Source: Bacteroidales bacterium | GTDB taxonomy: Bacteria > Bacteroidota > Bacteroidia > Bacteroidales > UBA932 | Length of the DNA: 64,000 nt | NCBI GenBank assembly: GCA_017617495.1 | Contig: JAFZWD010000056.1 | Location: forward strand, 23,797 to 87,796 | Reading direction: 5' to 3' | In this document: piece by piece, positions 9,789-18,515 of the stretch | Layout: each line of letters opens with the position of its first letter | How positions within the stretch are numbered: the first letter of the stretch is position 1 | Notes under the pieces: generated by a model | The model's database searches: none | The model's input: the letters and a program-made list of their open reading frames with translations, nothing else | What the model was told of the DNA's origin: nothing | Translations under genes and position numbers: made by a program

Positions 9789-11372
9789 TTAATCCTGTGA
9801 CGGAGTCCATTCCAGGGGCCAGTAGCCTACATTCAGGGTGGCTACCGCGGTGTTCCTGTGGTAGAGGTAGACCCTTGCGGCCTCCTCTATTCCCGCCATG
9901 TCTTCGGGTGTTACCGTCATGGTTACCCAGTATTTCGCCCAGGCGGCTGAATTTATATTGTTGTCGACGCGGTTTATGCTCTCATTCCCGTCCGGGACCT
10001 CGGTGGGAGTAACCTGCTGAATGATTTTCGCGGTCCTTTCGCCGCCTTTCTTGGTGACGAGAGCAAGATAGTAGGTAGGAACCCTAACCGCATACTCGAC
10101 AGGATCGGTATTTTCGATGGCATCGCGGTTGTTTACCGCACCGTAGAACCTGAGCGTTCCCGGGCGGTTGATCTTGAACGAGAAGAAGCACTTGCTCGGC
10201 ACCACGAAAGGATAATCGTCGGACCAGCCGTTCGCCACCTTGTCGCTCGCTACCCTGTTGCCATAATACATCATACCGGGACCGCCGTAGGTGATGCCGT
10301 CCACCAGAACCTGCTCGCCGATTTTCCTCTTTTCACTATTGTTTGAGTTATCGTTCTCTATACCGTAGGTCTTAAATACTGAAGATGCCAGGCTCGCTTT
10401 GTGGGTAGTACCCACGGGATAACCATAGTCGAAGGCGTCGGTGTCGCCGTTCCACTCGGGGAGCGAAGGATCCCTGTTGGGCAGCACGCCGCCGTCGGTC
10501 CACTGGCTGCGCAGAATCGATACCGTGCCTGCATAAATCGTGAAGGGCGTGCCTGTAGCCGCATCTTCCGCATTACCCTCAGTTACGAAAGGAGTGATGG
10601 TGGCCCGGAAATTATGGTAGGTGCCCGGAACAAGCACTGCCCAGAGATAGTTGCCTTCGTAGTAGCCGTTCAGGTAACGGGTATAGATGGTAACGGACTT
10701 GCTGCCGTTGGCGATGATGCTGGCAATGGGCTGCTCGCCCCGGTAATCTATCTGGATGCGGCCTGCAAGGTTCTCGTCGGCCTCGAATTTAACCGACTTT
10801 ATGGTCGCCTTGCCCTTGGGGCCGGTCGGCACCTGATAGCGCAGGTAGCCGAACACGTTCTTGAGGCAGTCGTCGCCGGGCTTCGCCACAGCGATGTTGG
10901 TGTTTACCTCGAACGACTGGAACTTGTTGATGCTCTGGCTGCTGGGGAGAGTGAGCGAACTGGTGGAAGTGATTATGCCGTTGCTGATCTTGGTATTGTC
11001 GTAATTGGCGGCACGGCCGGTCCAGATTACGTAAGAAAAGTCGTTGGTAAGGTCCGGGACACCCGAATCCGGTTCGAAGGTACGCACGACCTCCTCGGTA
11101 GTGGATGTGCTCACGTACTTGTACTTCTGCCCGTCGCTCTTGCGGAACACATAGAGCAGCTTGTCGTTTGCATTATTGGTGGACCAGGTAATCACCGGTG
11201 TGTCGGTATAGCCGTTGTTCACAAAGGTCCTGGGACTCGCGTTTTCGAATCCGATCGTGATGCTTGGGCTGCCGGAAACCGCCGGAGCTGCGCTTTCCCT
11301 CGTGCACGACGCAAGGGCGAGCGTGCCTGCAAGCACTGCCGCAAAAACTGAAAAATGTCTCACTGCGTTCAC
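9789..11372 (-). CDS. Fimbrillin-anchor lipoprotein with C-terminal beta-rich module
   Basis: A 527-residue lipoprotein (lipobox ALASC, Cys23). The best start is GTG at 11372; a second GTG nine bases on would also keep the signal peptide. Residues 30-300 form the fimbrillin-type domain shared with the 318-, 983- and 909-residue neighbours: IAVAKPGDDCLKNVFGYLRY, DENLAGRIQIDYRG and the boundary SQWTDGGVLP. Residues about 310-527 form the module also found in the 1316-2608 and 18516-21245 proteins (VDGITYGG, FFSFKINRPGTLRF, YWPLEW). It lies 20 bases after the 11393-12349 gene. A surface display or glycan-binding role is inferred from architecture and PUL context. Confidence 0.78.
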   Translation of the reverse strand: MNAVRHFSVFAAVLAGTLALASCTRESAAPAVSGSPSITIGFENASPRTFVNNGYTDTPVITWSTNNANDKLLYVFRKSDGQKYKYVSTSTTEEVVRTFEPDSGVPDLTNDFSYVIWTGRAANYDNTKISNGIITSTSSLTLPSSQSINKFQSFEVNTNIAVAKPGDDCLKNVFGYLRYQVPTGPKGKATIKSVKFEADENLAGRIQIDYRGEQPIASIIANGSKSVTIYTRYLNGYYEGNYLWAVLVPGTYHNFRATITPFVTEGNAEDAATGTPFTIYAGTVSILRSQWTDGGVLPNRDPSLPEWNGDTDAFDYGYPVGTTHKASLASSVFKTYGIENDNSNNSEKRKIGEQVLVDGITYGGPGMMYYGNRVASDKVANGWSDDYPFVVPSKCFFSFKINRPGTLRFYGAVNNRDAIENTDPVEYAVRVPTYYLALVTKKGGERTAKIIQQVTPTEVPDGNESINRVDNNINSAAWAKYWVTMTVTPEDMAGIEEAARVYLYHRNTAVATLNVGYWPLEWTPSQD

Positions 11373-11392
11373 CTTTATATATTATATATAGT

Positions 11393-12349
11393 CTAATCTT
11401 CCCATGGATCCATATCCTCGCCGCTGCCCTGGACCGGGGCGCCCGGCTCGGGAGCCGGTACGGGCTTTTCGTAAGGCAGAAGGCCACCGTCTGTGTATCT
11501 GCCCCGTTCTATAAACAGCACATCGGCGTTTATAGTAAACGATGTCCCTTCTGCGGTATCCTGGGCAGTAGCCTCCGTCGCAAAGGGATAAATTGTAAGT
11601 TTTACATTGTGATATGTGCCGGGTACCATCGCCACGTACATATATCCCGCTTCGTATTTGCCTTTATTGTATCTGGTCCAGGCCGTAATGGACTTGGACC
11701 CGCCGGATATAATGGTGGTGACCGGCGAGGAGCCGGAATAGTCCACCTTTACCTTGCCGGCGATGTTCTCGTCGGCAGTAATGACCACCCTCCTCACCGC
11801 AGCGGCAGCTCCGCCGGGGAAGGTACCGTTCTTGAAGCGCAGGTAGCCGAATATCGGTTTGAGCTGGCTGTCGCCCTTCTTCATTATGGCCATTGCCTGG
11901 CACTGGTCGAAGGAATCGGTATTGCCGATTGACTGCGAGTTCTTGAGCTCGAGTTTGGAACCGCTGACGGCCCATCCGCTGAGCGTTTCGCCCGACGAGG
12001 TGGCGCCGTTCCACAGCACCATCTTCACCTCGCTGGCCGCCGGCCAGGTATCGCAGGCGAAAGTGCGCGAGGTGACTCCGATATCCGAAGTGGTGTTTGT
12101 GAATTTGTACCTCGTGTTGTTCTGGTCGAACACGAAAATCTGCTTGTCGAGGTCGCTGGAGCTCCACTTGAAGAACTGTCCATCCGACAGGAATGGCCTC
12201 GATGCCGGGGCTTCCCCTTCGTAACCGACCTCTATGGTTTTGGTTATGTATGCGGTACCGGTTTCCTGCACCTCCTTGGCGCAGGAAACCAATACCGATA
12301 CTGTTGCGGCAAGAGCCGCTGTTCTGAATATGTGCTTCAGACTTTTCAA
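11393..12349 (-). CDS. Fimbrillin-anchor lipoprotein, short form, TTG start
   Basis: A 318-residue lipoprotein (lipobox VLVSC) that consists almost only of the fimbrillin-type domain: MAIMKKGDSQLKPIFGYLRF, DENIAGKVKVDYSG and the boundary RGRYTDGGLLP. The start is TTG at 12349, separated by a single base from the stop of the preceding gene. No ATG or GTG further in preserves the signal peptide, so coupling probably compensates for the weak start codon. The protein ends PVQGSGEDMDPWED, the same acidic tail as the two 46-residue ORFs of this operon. It may be the structural subunit or a minimal member of the modular anchor series; this is inference. Confidence 0.78.
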   Translation of the reverse strand: MKSLKHIFRTAALAATVSVLVSCAKEVQETGTAYITKTIEVGYEGEAPASRPFLSDGQFFKWSSSDLDKQIFVFDQNNTRYKFTNTTSDIGVTSRTFACDTWPAASEVKMVLWNGATSSGETLSGWAVSGSKLELKNSQSIGNTDSFDQCQAMAIMKKGDSQLKPIFGYLRFKNGTFPGGAAAAVRRVVITADENIAGKVKVDYSGSSPVTTIISGGSKSITAWTRYNKGKYEAGYMYVAMVPGTYHNVKLTIYPFATEATAQDTAEGTSFTINADVLFIERGRYTDGGLLPYEKPVPAPEPGAPVQGSGEDMDPWED

Positions 12350-12350
12350 A

Positions 12351-14315
12351 TTACTTCAGGTCGCGTACAAGGCGGACACCCTGATTGTAGTTACGTCCGC
12401 GGCTGGTCTTGAACTGAACATTGCTGACTGGAGCATCTGCAGTGCCTCCTCCGGTATAAGCACCGCACCTTCCGCCCTCGGGGCAGGCAAATGCAAGAGC
12501 ATACGACATTGATGTCTGCCTGTGGGTGGAAGACCAGTAAATGCCGCAACCGGCGTTGTTGGTCTGCAGTTTAGGATCGTCAGCATAGTTGCGCTGGTTG
12601 GTGCAAGGGAGGAATACGCAACCTGCATCCTCAAGTTTCTGCCAGTTGGCAAGGGTTATAGTGTTTTCGCTGCAGATAGCGCCGCCGGAAGAAGGAGTGT
12701 AGGACTTGTTCTCCTGGTAGTAAACCTTTACAAGCGTGTCCAGGCCGGCAGGATGGATATAATGGTCCGGCAGAAGAATCATACCGTAAGCCACATCGTT
12801 GCCGTTATCGATAAGCTTTGCCATAACGCCCTGCTTGATGCGGGGAGTCGCGACTACTTTCCTGTTCGTAAACACGAATTCCCATTCTGCTGCGGTAGGC
12901 AGTCTGAAGGTGTTGGCAGGATAGGTAATTTCGTCGTCACCCTCACCGTATTTGATTGCAAGCTCACCCCAGTCGTGATAGATAGTAGTGGCCGGTGAGC
13001 CGGATGCTCCTCCGATATATCCGGAGGTACCGCTGCTGGCTCCGTAGAAAATACCCCAGAGATATCCATCACCAAGTTTGGTGAGGTTGGTGCCGGCATC
13101 TTTTCCTGTCCAGCAGAACAGGTCGGTATAGTCGCCGGTGACCGACTCCTCAAGCGAGTTGAGGGAGCAGGTACGTCCTTCGGGGACATAGCCGCTTAAT
13201 GCATCGTACTGGTGAGCGTGGAACCTCCACTCGGAAGCGGTTCCAAAGTTGTCCTTGGAGCAGCTGTTAGAACGGGCTTCGCTCTTAATGGTCACCTTGG
13301 GAACCACATCGAGTTTTGCTTCCAAGTTGCCGGGAGCAAAAATAACCAGGGTCCTTTCGGGGTCCTCGATGCTTTCGCCGGAAACCGAGAAGGCAGGGAG
13401 GTAAGCGTTCATCTTGCGGGCTGCCTTGCGGCCGGGAACCCATGCGGTGGGAACGCCCTGAACGAACTTGACGGGAGTCACGATATGGTTGATTTCCACG
13501 CCGTCGGCATCCCATGCGGTAACGCGGATATCGCCATACTCCTGGCTGCCCGCAACACCCATGGGAACAGGGATGTTGAGTACCAGGCTTTCGGCAAACT
13601 TGCCGTTCAGGCCGAGTTCGGTAACGGTAATGATCTCTTCGGATCCCTTGGTGGATTCCGCAAGGGCGACACCGCTGGTGCCGGCTACAAAGCTGCTCAT
13701 TACGAATTCGCCGTTAACCTTCTTGCCGGGGAACTGGATTGTAATGTAGTCGCAGTCCTTGGAAACGGCGTTGACGCTGATGCGGAGCAGTGCGCTGATG
13801 GACTTGAACTGCAGGCCCTGGCCGGCAGCGTTAACTGCAATCCTGGGAGCGGGAGACTGCTCGCCCTGGAGCTGAGCAAGTGTGTACTCCTTGGGGAAGG
13901 TTACCGAAAGCTCCGCGGCCGTGTGCTTGTTCACTGCCGATTTCCTTGCCGCCACACCGGTATGCACGAGTGCTGCAGGGTATACTGCAAAGTTGGAACG
14001 GCCGGATTCGATGTCGTCCTCGAAGGTGAATTTGGCACCCGCCTTGTCGTTGTATTCCGAAGTGAGTTCCTCAGAAATGTAATAGGTTTCGCCGGAGAAT
14101 ACCGCGATCTGGTCGCCGGTGCTCCAGGTGAACGCCGCTGTGGCATCGTCGACAAACGCCTTTTCTTCGAGGGCGTTCTCGTTGAATGCTTCGATGTAGG
14201 TCTTGCCGACGATCTGCTTGTCGGCAGTGTTTTCGTCAGAGACTTCTTTCAACTCTTTTGTGCAGGCTGCCAGCACTGTTGCCGCGGCCGCGAGAATAAA
14301 TAAATACTTTTTCAT
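12351..14315 (-). CDS. Fimbrillin-like lipoprotein with C-type-lectin/Fib_succ-like C-terminal module (paralogue B)
   Basis: A 654-residue lipoprotein with the same plan as the 7731-9599 protein. The start is ATG 14315 (MKKYLFILAAAATVLAAC). An upstream in-frame ATG at 14375 is rejected because it would overlap the small ORF at 14329-14469 and bury the signal peptide. The N-terminal domain nearly matches paralogue A, including STGDQIAVFSGETYYISEEL and VAGTSGVAL. The C-terminal module (FAPGNLEAKL, FHAHQYDALSG, IYWSSTHRQTS, ending GVRLVRDLK) differs strongly from A. This points to recent duplication of the N-terminal half with replacement or rapid divergence of the presumed binding face. Confidence 0.8.
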   Translation of the reverse strand: MKKYLFILAAAATVLAACTKELKEVSDENTADKQIVGKTYIEAFNENALEEKAFVDDATAAFTWSTGDQIAVFSGETYYISEELTSEYNDKAGAKFTFEDDIESGRSNFAVYPAALVHTGVAARKSAVNKHTAAELSVTFPKEYTLAQLQGEQSPAPRIAVNAAGQGLQFKSISALLRISVNAVSKDCDYITIQFPGKKVNGEFVMSSFVAGTSGVALAESTKGSEEIITVTELGLNGKFAESLVLNIPVPMGVAGSQEYGDIRVTAWDADGVEINHIVTPVKFVQGVPTAWVPGRKAARKMNAYLPAFSVSGESIEDPERTLVIFAPGNLEAKLDVVPKVTIKSEARSNSCSKDNFGTASEWRFHAHQYDALSGYVPEGRTCSLNSLEESVTGDYTDLFCWTGKDAGTNLTKLGDGYLWGIFYGASSGTSGYIGGASGSPATTIYHDWGELAIKYGEGDDEITYPANTFRLPTAAEWEFVFTNRKVVATPRIKQGVMAKLIDNGNDVAYGMILLPDHYIHPAGLDTLVKVYYQENKSYTPSSGGAICSENTITLANWQKLEDAGCVFLPCTNQRNYADDPKLQTNNAGCGIYWSSTHRQTSMSYALAFACPEGGRCGAYTGGGTADAPVSNVQFKTSRGRNYNQGVRLVRDLK

Positions 14316-14328
14316 GGCGCGGGTGTTT

Positions 14329-14469
14329 TTAGTTGTTGTCATCGTTGTCTTCCCATGGATCCATGTCTTCTCCATTGGAAATTGTTACGTCCGGATCGCT
14401 CACACAGAGGAGCGTCGGAACCAGCTCGAGCAGGCCTGCTGCAGGAGTCAGATAACGTTTTTTGGTCAT
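14329..14469 (-). CDS. Small fimbrillin-associated ORF, 46 residues (copy 2)
   Basis: A 46-codon frame from ATG 14469 to TAA 14329. It begins MTKKRYLTPAAGLLELV, then PTLLCVSDPDVTIS, and has the same acidic tail (EDMDPWEDNDDNN) as copy 1. It ends 13 bases before the fimbrillin paralogue B start. The DNA around copies 1 and 2 is nearly identical and continues into the N-terminal halves of the two fimbrillin-like genes, so the small ORF and its fimbrillin were duplicated as one unit. Function unknown. Confidence 0.75.
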   Translation of the reverse strand: MTKKRYLTPAAGLLELVPTLLCVSDPDVTISNGEDMDPWEDNDDNN

Positions 14470-14502
14470 AGTGTTAAACATATAGTTAATTGAAAATAAC
14501 GA

Positions 14503-14655
14503 TCATTCCCAGTCCATTACATATCCGGAATCCTCCAGATCTTCGTTGCTCATGGCTGTAAAGTCGATGTTGCTGTCCGCCAGCGGCGTGCACAGTTGCA
14601 TCAGGATGGTTTCTTCGAATGCAGGGGAAACGTAATACTTCATATCTTGTGTCAT
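14503..14655 (-). CDS. Small fimbrillin-associated ORF, 50 residues (divergent copy 3)
   Basis: A 50-codon frame from ATG 14655 to TGA 14503; the start is one base after the stop of the 983-residue gene, so it is probably translated by coupling. An internal ATG at 14643 (MKYYVS) is an alternative start. It reads KYYVSPAFEETILMQLCTPL, then contains FTAMSNEDLEDSG and ends VMDWE. It keeps the Y-x-x-P, LC and acidic W-E tail features of the other small ORFs. The AMSNEDL segment resembles AMTENDL in the 37434-37601 ORF. It precedes another small ORF rather than a fimbrillin directly. Confidence 0.65.
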   Translation of the reverse strand: MTQDMKYYVSPAFEETILMQLCTPLADSNIDFTAMSNEDLEDSGYVMDWE

Positions 14656-14656
14656 T

Positions 14657-17608
14657 TTATTTTTCTACCAAAAGTCCCTGATAGCCGCAGGGGACGACGG
14701 CTTTTCCGTTCCAGAAGGTGCCCGGTTCGGGATGACCGGTCGTAGTCTCTTCAAATATCTTAGTCGCATTGGTTACGCTGGACACATTGAACAGGCTTGC
14801 CTTGAAATCGAGATAATGGCAGACCAGAATCTTGTCGCCTCCGTCCCAGCGCGGGATGCCGGAATTCATTTTGGCGGAGCTGGTCTCGCTGACCGTACTT
14901 GCTCCCCCTTCTATCGTTTTGAAATAACCGCTCTTGATGAACAGCGCAGAGCCATTCTTGAACTCGGTGGCGCCCTCGCTCAAAGACACTGCCAGGTCCT
15001 TGTTAACCGTATACGATACAGAGCTTGTGGAAGACAGGTCTATCCAGCAAAGGCCGTTGCGGGTTGCATAGGCCAGTTTGTTGCCCGTGCAGACCTTCTC
15101 GGCTATGTACTTATTGTAATTTACGTTCTCGCTCAAAGTCTTGCGGAAGGTGTAGGTGGGCGCTGCGGAAGTGCCTCCGATATTGACGAACTGCCATCCG
15201 CCGTCCCTGTTCGCGCTCGCGAGATAGTTGTCGTTGGGGATGCTCAGCCAGCAGCTGTACCGGCCGGAAGCCTTGGAGTAAAGCGCATCCAGAATGTAGC
15301 ACTCCCTGGTGAGGGTGCAGTTCGAATCAGTGCCGATCTTATACACGCCCACGCCCTTTTCGCCCTCGGAAACATAAAGGCGGTTGCCCTTGATTGCCAC
15401 TCCGCCGGCGAAGGGGATGTCCATCTCGTTAACTGCGTAAGGCTTGCCGTCGGTGCCCATCTTGACGGTCGCGAGACCTGCCTGGCCGCAACCCACGAAG
15501 AGCACGTCGCCATAAGCAATTGCGGCGCGGACCGCTCCCCTGCGGGTAGGCTTCCACGCATTGAACTTGCTGCTCGAGGATGTGGTGTAGTTGTAGCGGT
15601 AGCTCTCATTGGTCGGAAGGGTTCCCTTGTCGCGCACCTGGCGGTTGGCGCGGGAGCATGGAATGGCGTAGAGTCCGCCGCCCGAGCTGCCGAGGGTCAT
15701 GTAAAGGACTCCGTCGCCCGGAGCGACACAGGTCACAGGGTAGTTCTGCCCTTTGGGCTTGTGCCATTCACACCATTTCGCAATAATCTTGGGCTCGGTC
15801 TCGTCGGTGATGTCCACCACGTACAGGCCGTTGTAAACGTCGCCGCAGAACAGCGTTTTGCCATCGCCGGAAGGCCGGTTCGTCCAGCAGTCGGTGCCGG
15901 ACAGGTAGAAGATATCGAAGTCTACCCTGGAGATACGGGAAGGAGCCGCCTTGTTGGAAATGTCCCAAATTTCGACACCGTGGCCCTTACCGTCATTGCT
16001 CTCGCTGTAAGGCGTTTCCGAGTTGCCGATTCTGGGAGATCCGTTTTTGGCATTGTGGCCGGTGGAGGCGTAAAGCCTGTTGCCCCTCACGGTAACTCCG
16101 TCGCCCACACCCCAGAGGTTGACGGTGCCGAGGTTCTGGATATTGGCGAGGTTGTCACACTTGAAGATGGTGATCTTGCCTGCTCCCCATTCTCCGGAAT
16201 AGAGGTATCCGTCGGTGTAGACCACGCTCTGCGATTCGTTGGTTTTGAACGCATGTATGTGCTGGGGCCTCGTGGGATCGCTCACGTCCACGAACTCAAC
16301 GCCGTTCTGGCGCTGGCCCACGAACATGCAGTTGCCGGCAATCTCGAGGCCGGTGGCAAGCTCGATGGAATCGAAGCGGGAGATGAGCGAAGGGTTCTGG
16401 GGGCTGGAAATGTCGAAAATCCATACTCCGGTGGCACGGGCAGTTACATAAAGTTTGCCGTTGTAAGCCTGTATCTGGCGGGGTGAACCGGGGAATTCAA
16501 CTTCTTTTTTGAGAACCGGCGACATAGGGGTGGTTATGTCATAAACCATAATCTTTCCGCTCGTGCCGGTATAAAGGGTGTTGCCCTCGAGCCAGACACT
16601 CATGCAGGAGCCGGTGAACACGTGCTTCATGTTCAGGGTATCCAAGACACAGCCCTCGTCCGGTGTAACGGGCTCGGGTTTGACATTGGGCAGAGCGCCC
16701 GCATTGGTATACTTGCCGCGCACCACCGTCACAGGGTTCTTGACCGTCAGGGTGAAAGGCTCGCCGGCTTCGGCATTCTGGTCGGAAGCACCGTTCTTGA
16801 ACGGCGTGACGGTAATCTTCATGTTATGATAGACTCCCGGAGCAACCACCGCGTAGAGGTTGCCGGGTTCATATCCGGGAATCTTGGTCTGGTAACGTGT
16901 GGTAACGGTAACCGACTTGCTGCCGCCGGAAACTATGGTAGCCACCGGCTCGGAACCGGAATAATCTATCCGGATATTGCCCACAAGGTCCTCGTCGGCT
17001 TCGAACTTGACGGACTTGATGGTGGCGCAGTTGTTCGCATCGGCGGGGATGGTATAGCGGAGATATCCCATTACGCTGCGCATCTTATTGTCGCCGGGCT
17101 TCATCACCGCGATGTTGGATGTGGGGGCGAAGGAGTTGGTGTTGGCGATGTTCTGGGTTGCTGGAACCGAGAGATTGTCGCCCGAGATGATGTCGCCGCT
17201 GAGAGTGCTTTGGTCGCTCGATGCAGTCTTGCCGGACCAGAGGACGAATTTAATCTTGGAACCCTCGGAGATGGTGCCGGAGAAGGATCTTACCGCCTCT
17301 GCTTTTGTGGACGAGCTGGTAAATTTGTTCTTGACGCCCTTGGTGTCGAACACGAAAAGAACCTTGTCGTAGCTGCCGGAAGAGCTCCATTGAATCTTGC
17401 TACCCTGGACATATGTTCTGGTGTTGACGGAGGCGTCTTCTGTGTCGGAGACCGAAGACGGCTCTTCCTGTCCGACGGAGAGGGTAATCACGTCGCCTTC
17501 AGGAGCACGCAGGTCTGCATCTGCGCGCGTACACGAAAACAGGCCTGAAGCCAGCACGGCCAGGGCGGTCAAAATCTTTAAAAAACGGGGCAACTCCTTA
17601 GTAATCAT
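14657..17608 (-). CDS. Fimbrillin-anchor lipoprotein with LVIVD-type beta-propeller
   Basis: A 983-residue lipoprotein (lipobox GLFSC, Cys26). Residues about 35-310 are the shared fimbrillin-type domain: IAVMKPGDNKMRSVMGYLRY, DEDLVGNIRIDYSG and the boundary RGKYTNAGALP. From about 330 onward there are repeated LVIVD-like units, for example IMVYDITTPMSPVLKKEVEF, WIFDISSPQNPSLISRFDS and VEFVDVSDPTRPQHIHAF, predicting a surface beta-propeller. LVIVD proteins in Bacteroidota are surface lipoproteins with mostly unknown ligands. A gap of about 100 bases separates it from the upstream esterase gene, with a weak -7-like box (TATCTTGC) in between. Confidence 0.8.
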   Translation of the reverse strand: MITKELPRFLKILTALAVLASGLFSCTRADADLRAPEGDVITLSVGQEEPSSVSDTEDASVNTRTYVQGSKIQWSSSGSYDKVLFVFDTKGVKNKFTSSSTKAEAVRSFSGTISEGSKIKFVLWSGKTASSDQSTLSGDIISGDNLSVPATQNIANTNSFAPTSNIAVMKPGDNKMRSVMGYLRYTIPADANNCATIKSVKFEADEDLVGNIRIDYSGSEPVATIVSGGSKSVTVTTRYQTKIPGYEPGNLYAVVAPGVYHNMKITVTPFKNGASDQNAEAGEPFTLTVKNPVTVVRGKYTNAGALPNVKPEPVTPDEGCVLDTLNMKHVFTGSCMSVWLEGNTLYTGTSGKIMVYDITTPMSPVLKKEVEFPGSPRQIQAYNGKLYVTARATGVWIFDISSPQNPSLISRFDSIELATGLEIAGNCMFVGQRQNGVEFVDVSDPTRPQHIHAFKTNESQSVVYTDGYLYSGEWGAGKITIFKCDNLANIQNLGTVNLWGVGDGVTVRGNRLYASTGHNAKNGSPRIGNSETPYSESNDGKGHGVEIWDISNKAAPSRISRVDFDIFYLSGTDCWTNRPSGDGKTLFCGDVYNGLYVVDITDETEPKIIAKWCEWHKPKGQNYPVTCVAPGDGVLYMTLGSSGGGLYAIPCSRANRQVRDKGTLPTNESYRYNYTTSSSSKFNAWKPTRRGAVRAAIAYGDVLFVGCGQAGLATVKMGTDGKPYAVNEMDIPFAGGVAIKGNRLYVSEGEKGVGVYKIGTDSNCTLTRECYILDALYSKASGRYSCWLSIPNDNYLASANRDGGWQFVNIGGTSAAPTYTFRKTLSENVNYNKYIAEKVCTGNKLAYATRNGLCWIDLSSTSSVSYTVNKDLAVSLSEGATEFKNGSALFIKSGYFKTIEGGASTVSETSSAKMNSGIPRWDGGDKILVCHYLDFKASLFNVSSVTNATKIFEETTTGHPEPGTFWNGKAVVPCGYQGLLVEK

Positions 17609-17705
17609 TCGGTACCGTTCAGTGCTATCTCTCAGTAGTTAAAATAATTCGTGGCAAGATAGCAATTATTTCGATAAGTTGCTACTTTGCTACGCAAATA
17701 ATATG

Positions 17706-18503
17706 CTAATTCTCTTCCGGCTGGGGCCAGATGGCCTGGGCTTTCATGGCGGTGGCAATCATCTCCGCGACGGCGGTTGCGCCTTCTACGGTGAAGTGGG
17801 TGATGTCGGAGCCATTTTGGGATATCATATAGCACGATTTGGCCGCCTCTTTGCCCAGTTTCGTGAGCCAGGCAATTGTAAGGTCTTCGGCATCAATCAG
17901 ATAAGTGTTTGTCTCGGCTGCAACCTCACGGACCTTGACCGGATACTCGCCGTACGGGCGCACCGGTTTGCCGCTGGAGTCGAAGTAGTACTGAACCGGC
18001 GAAGTAAGCAGCACGGGCACTCCCTTCCTGCGCTTGACATCGTTCACCATATTCGTGAGGTTCGGCCCGAAATCCTGAATATCTACGTGGCGGTCCTCCG
18101 CAGAAGAACGGTCGTTTGCCGTAAACTGAATGAGCACCAAATCGTTCTCGCGGATAAGCTGGAGCAGGCTGTTCCAGTATCCGAGCGTCCTGTAGGACTT
18201 GGTGCTGGTGCCCCCGTGGGCCTTGTTGTAAACGGACGGCAATTTGCCATAGGTACTCCTGTCCAGAAAGTCACGGAGCTTCTCGCCCCAACCGCATTGC
18301 GGGCGCTTTTCCTCGCTGTACGGCTGAACGAGCGAATCGCCCGCGAGATAAATTTTTCCGGAAGGGGAAAACACCCCCTCGGGAGGGGTCGGATATTTAG
18401 TGCCGCCGCTCTTCTCGGGAGCTTCTTTTCCGCCGCAGGAAAGCGAGCCGAAAAACAGTATTGCAAGCAGACACAAACGGCCTGCGAAATTACCTGTAAT
18501 CAT
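17706..18503 (-). CDS. SGNH/GDSL esterase, CE12-like (rhamnogalacturonan acetylesterase type)
   Basis: A 265-residue lipoprotein (GSLSCGG, Cys23). SGNH blocks are clear: LAGDSLV with the nucleophile Ser57, the Gly block around NKAHGGTSTKSY, the Asn block IQFTANDRS, and the C-terminal DITHF with the Asp-x-x-His pair. The CE12-like features are GWGEKLRDFL after block I and DLVLIQFTANDRS. The family removes acetyl groups from rhamnogalacturonan or xylan. The gene lies 12 bases downstream of the beta-helix gene and belongs to PUL 1. Deacetylation would open the substrate to lyases and GH105. The exact substrate is inferred. Confidence 0.85.
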   Translation of the reverse strand: MITGNFAGRLCLLAILFFGSLSCGGKEAPEKSGGTKYPTPPEGVFSPSGKIYLAGDSLVQPYSEEKRPQCGWGEKLRDFLDRSTYGKLPSVYNKAHGGTSTKSYRTLGYWNSLLQLIRENDLVLIQFTANDRSSAEDRHVDIQDFGPNLTNMVNDVKRRKGVPVLLTSPVQYYFDSSGKPVRPYGEYPVKVREVAAETNTYLIDAEDLTIAWLTKLGKEAAKSCYMISQNGSDITHFTVEGATAVAEMIATAMKAQAIWPQPEEN

Positions 18504-18515
18504 CTGATATTCAAG

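Noticed and set aside
14316-14375. Longer start for the fimbrillin-like gene at 12351
   Set aside because: The extension lies on top of the 46-residue ORF in another frame and would move the lipoprotein signal inside the protein.
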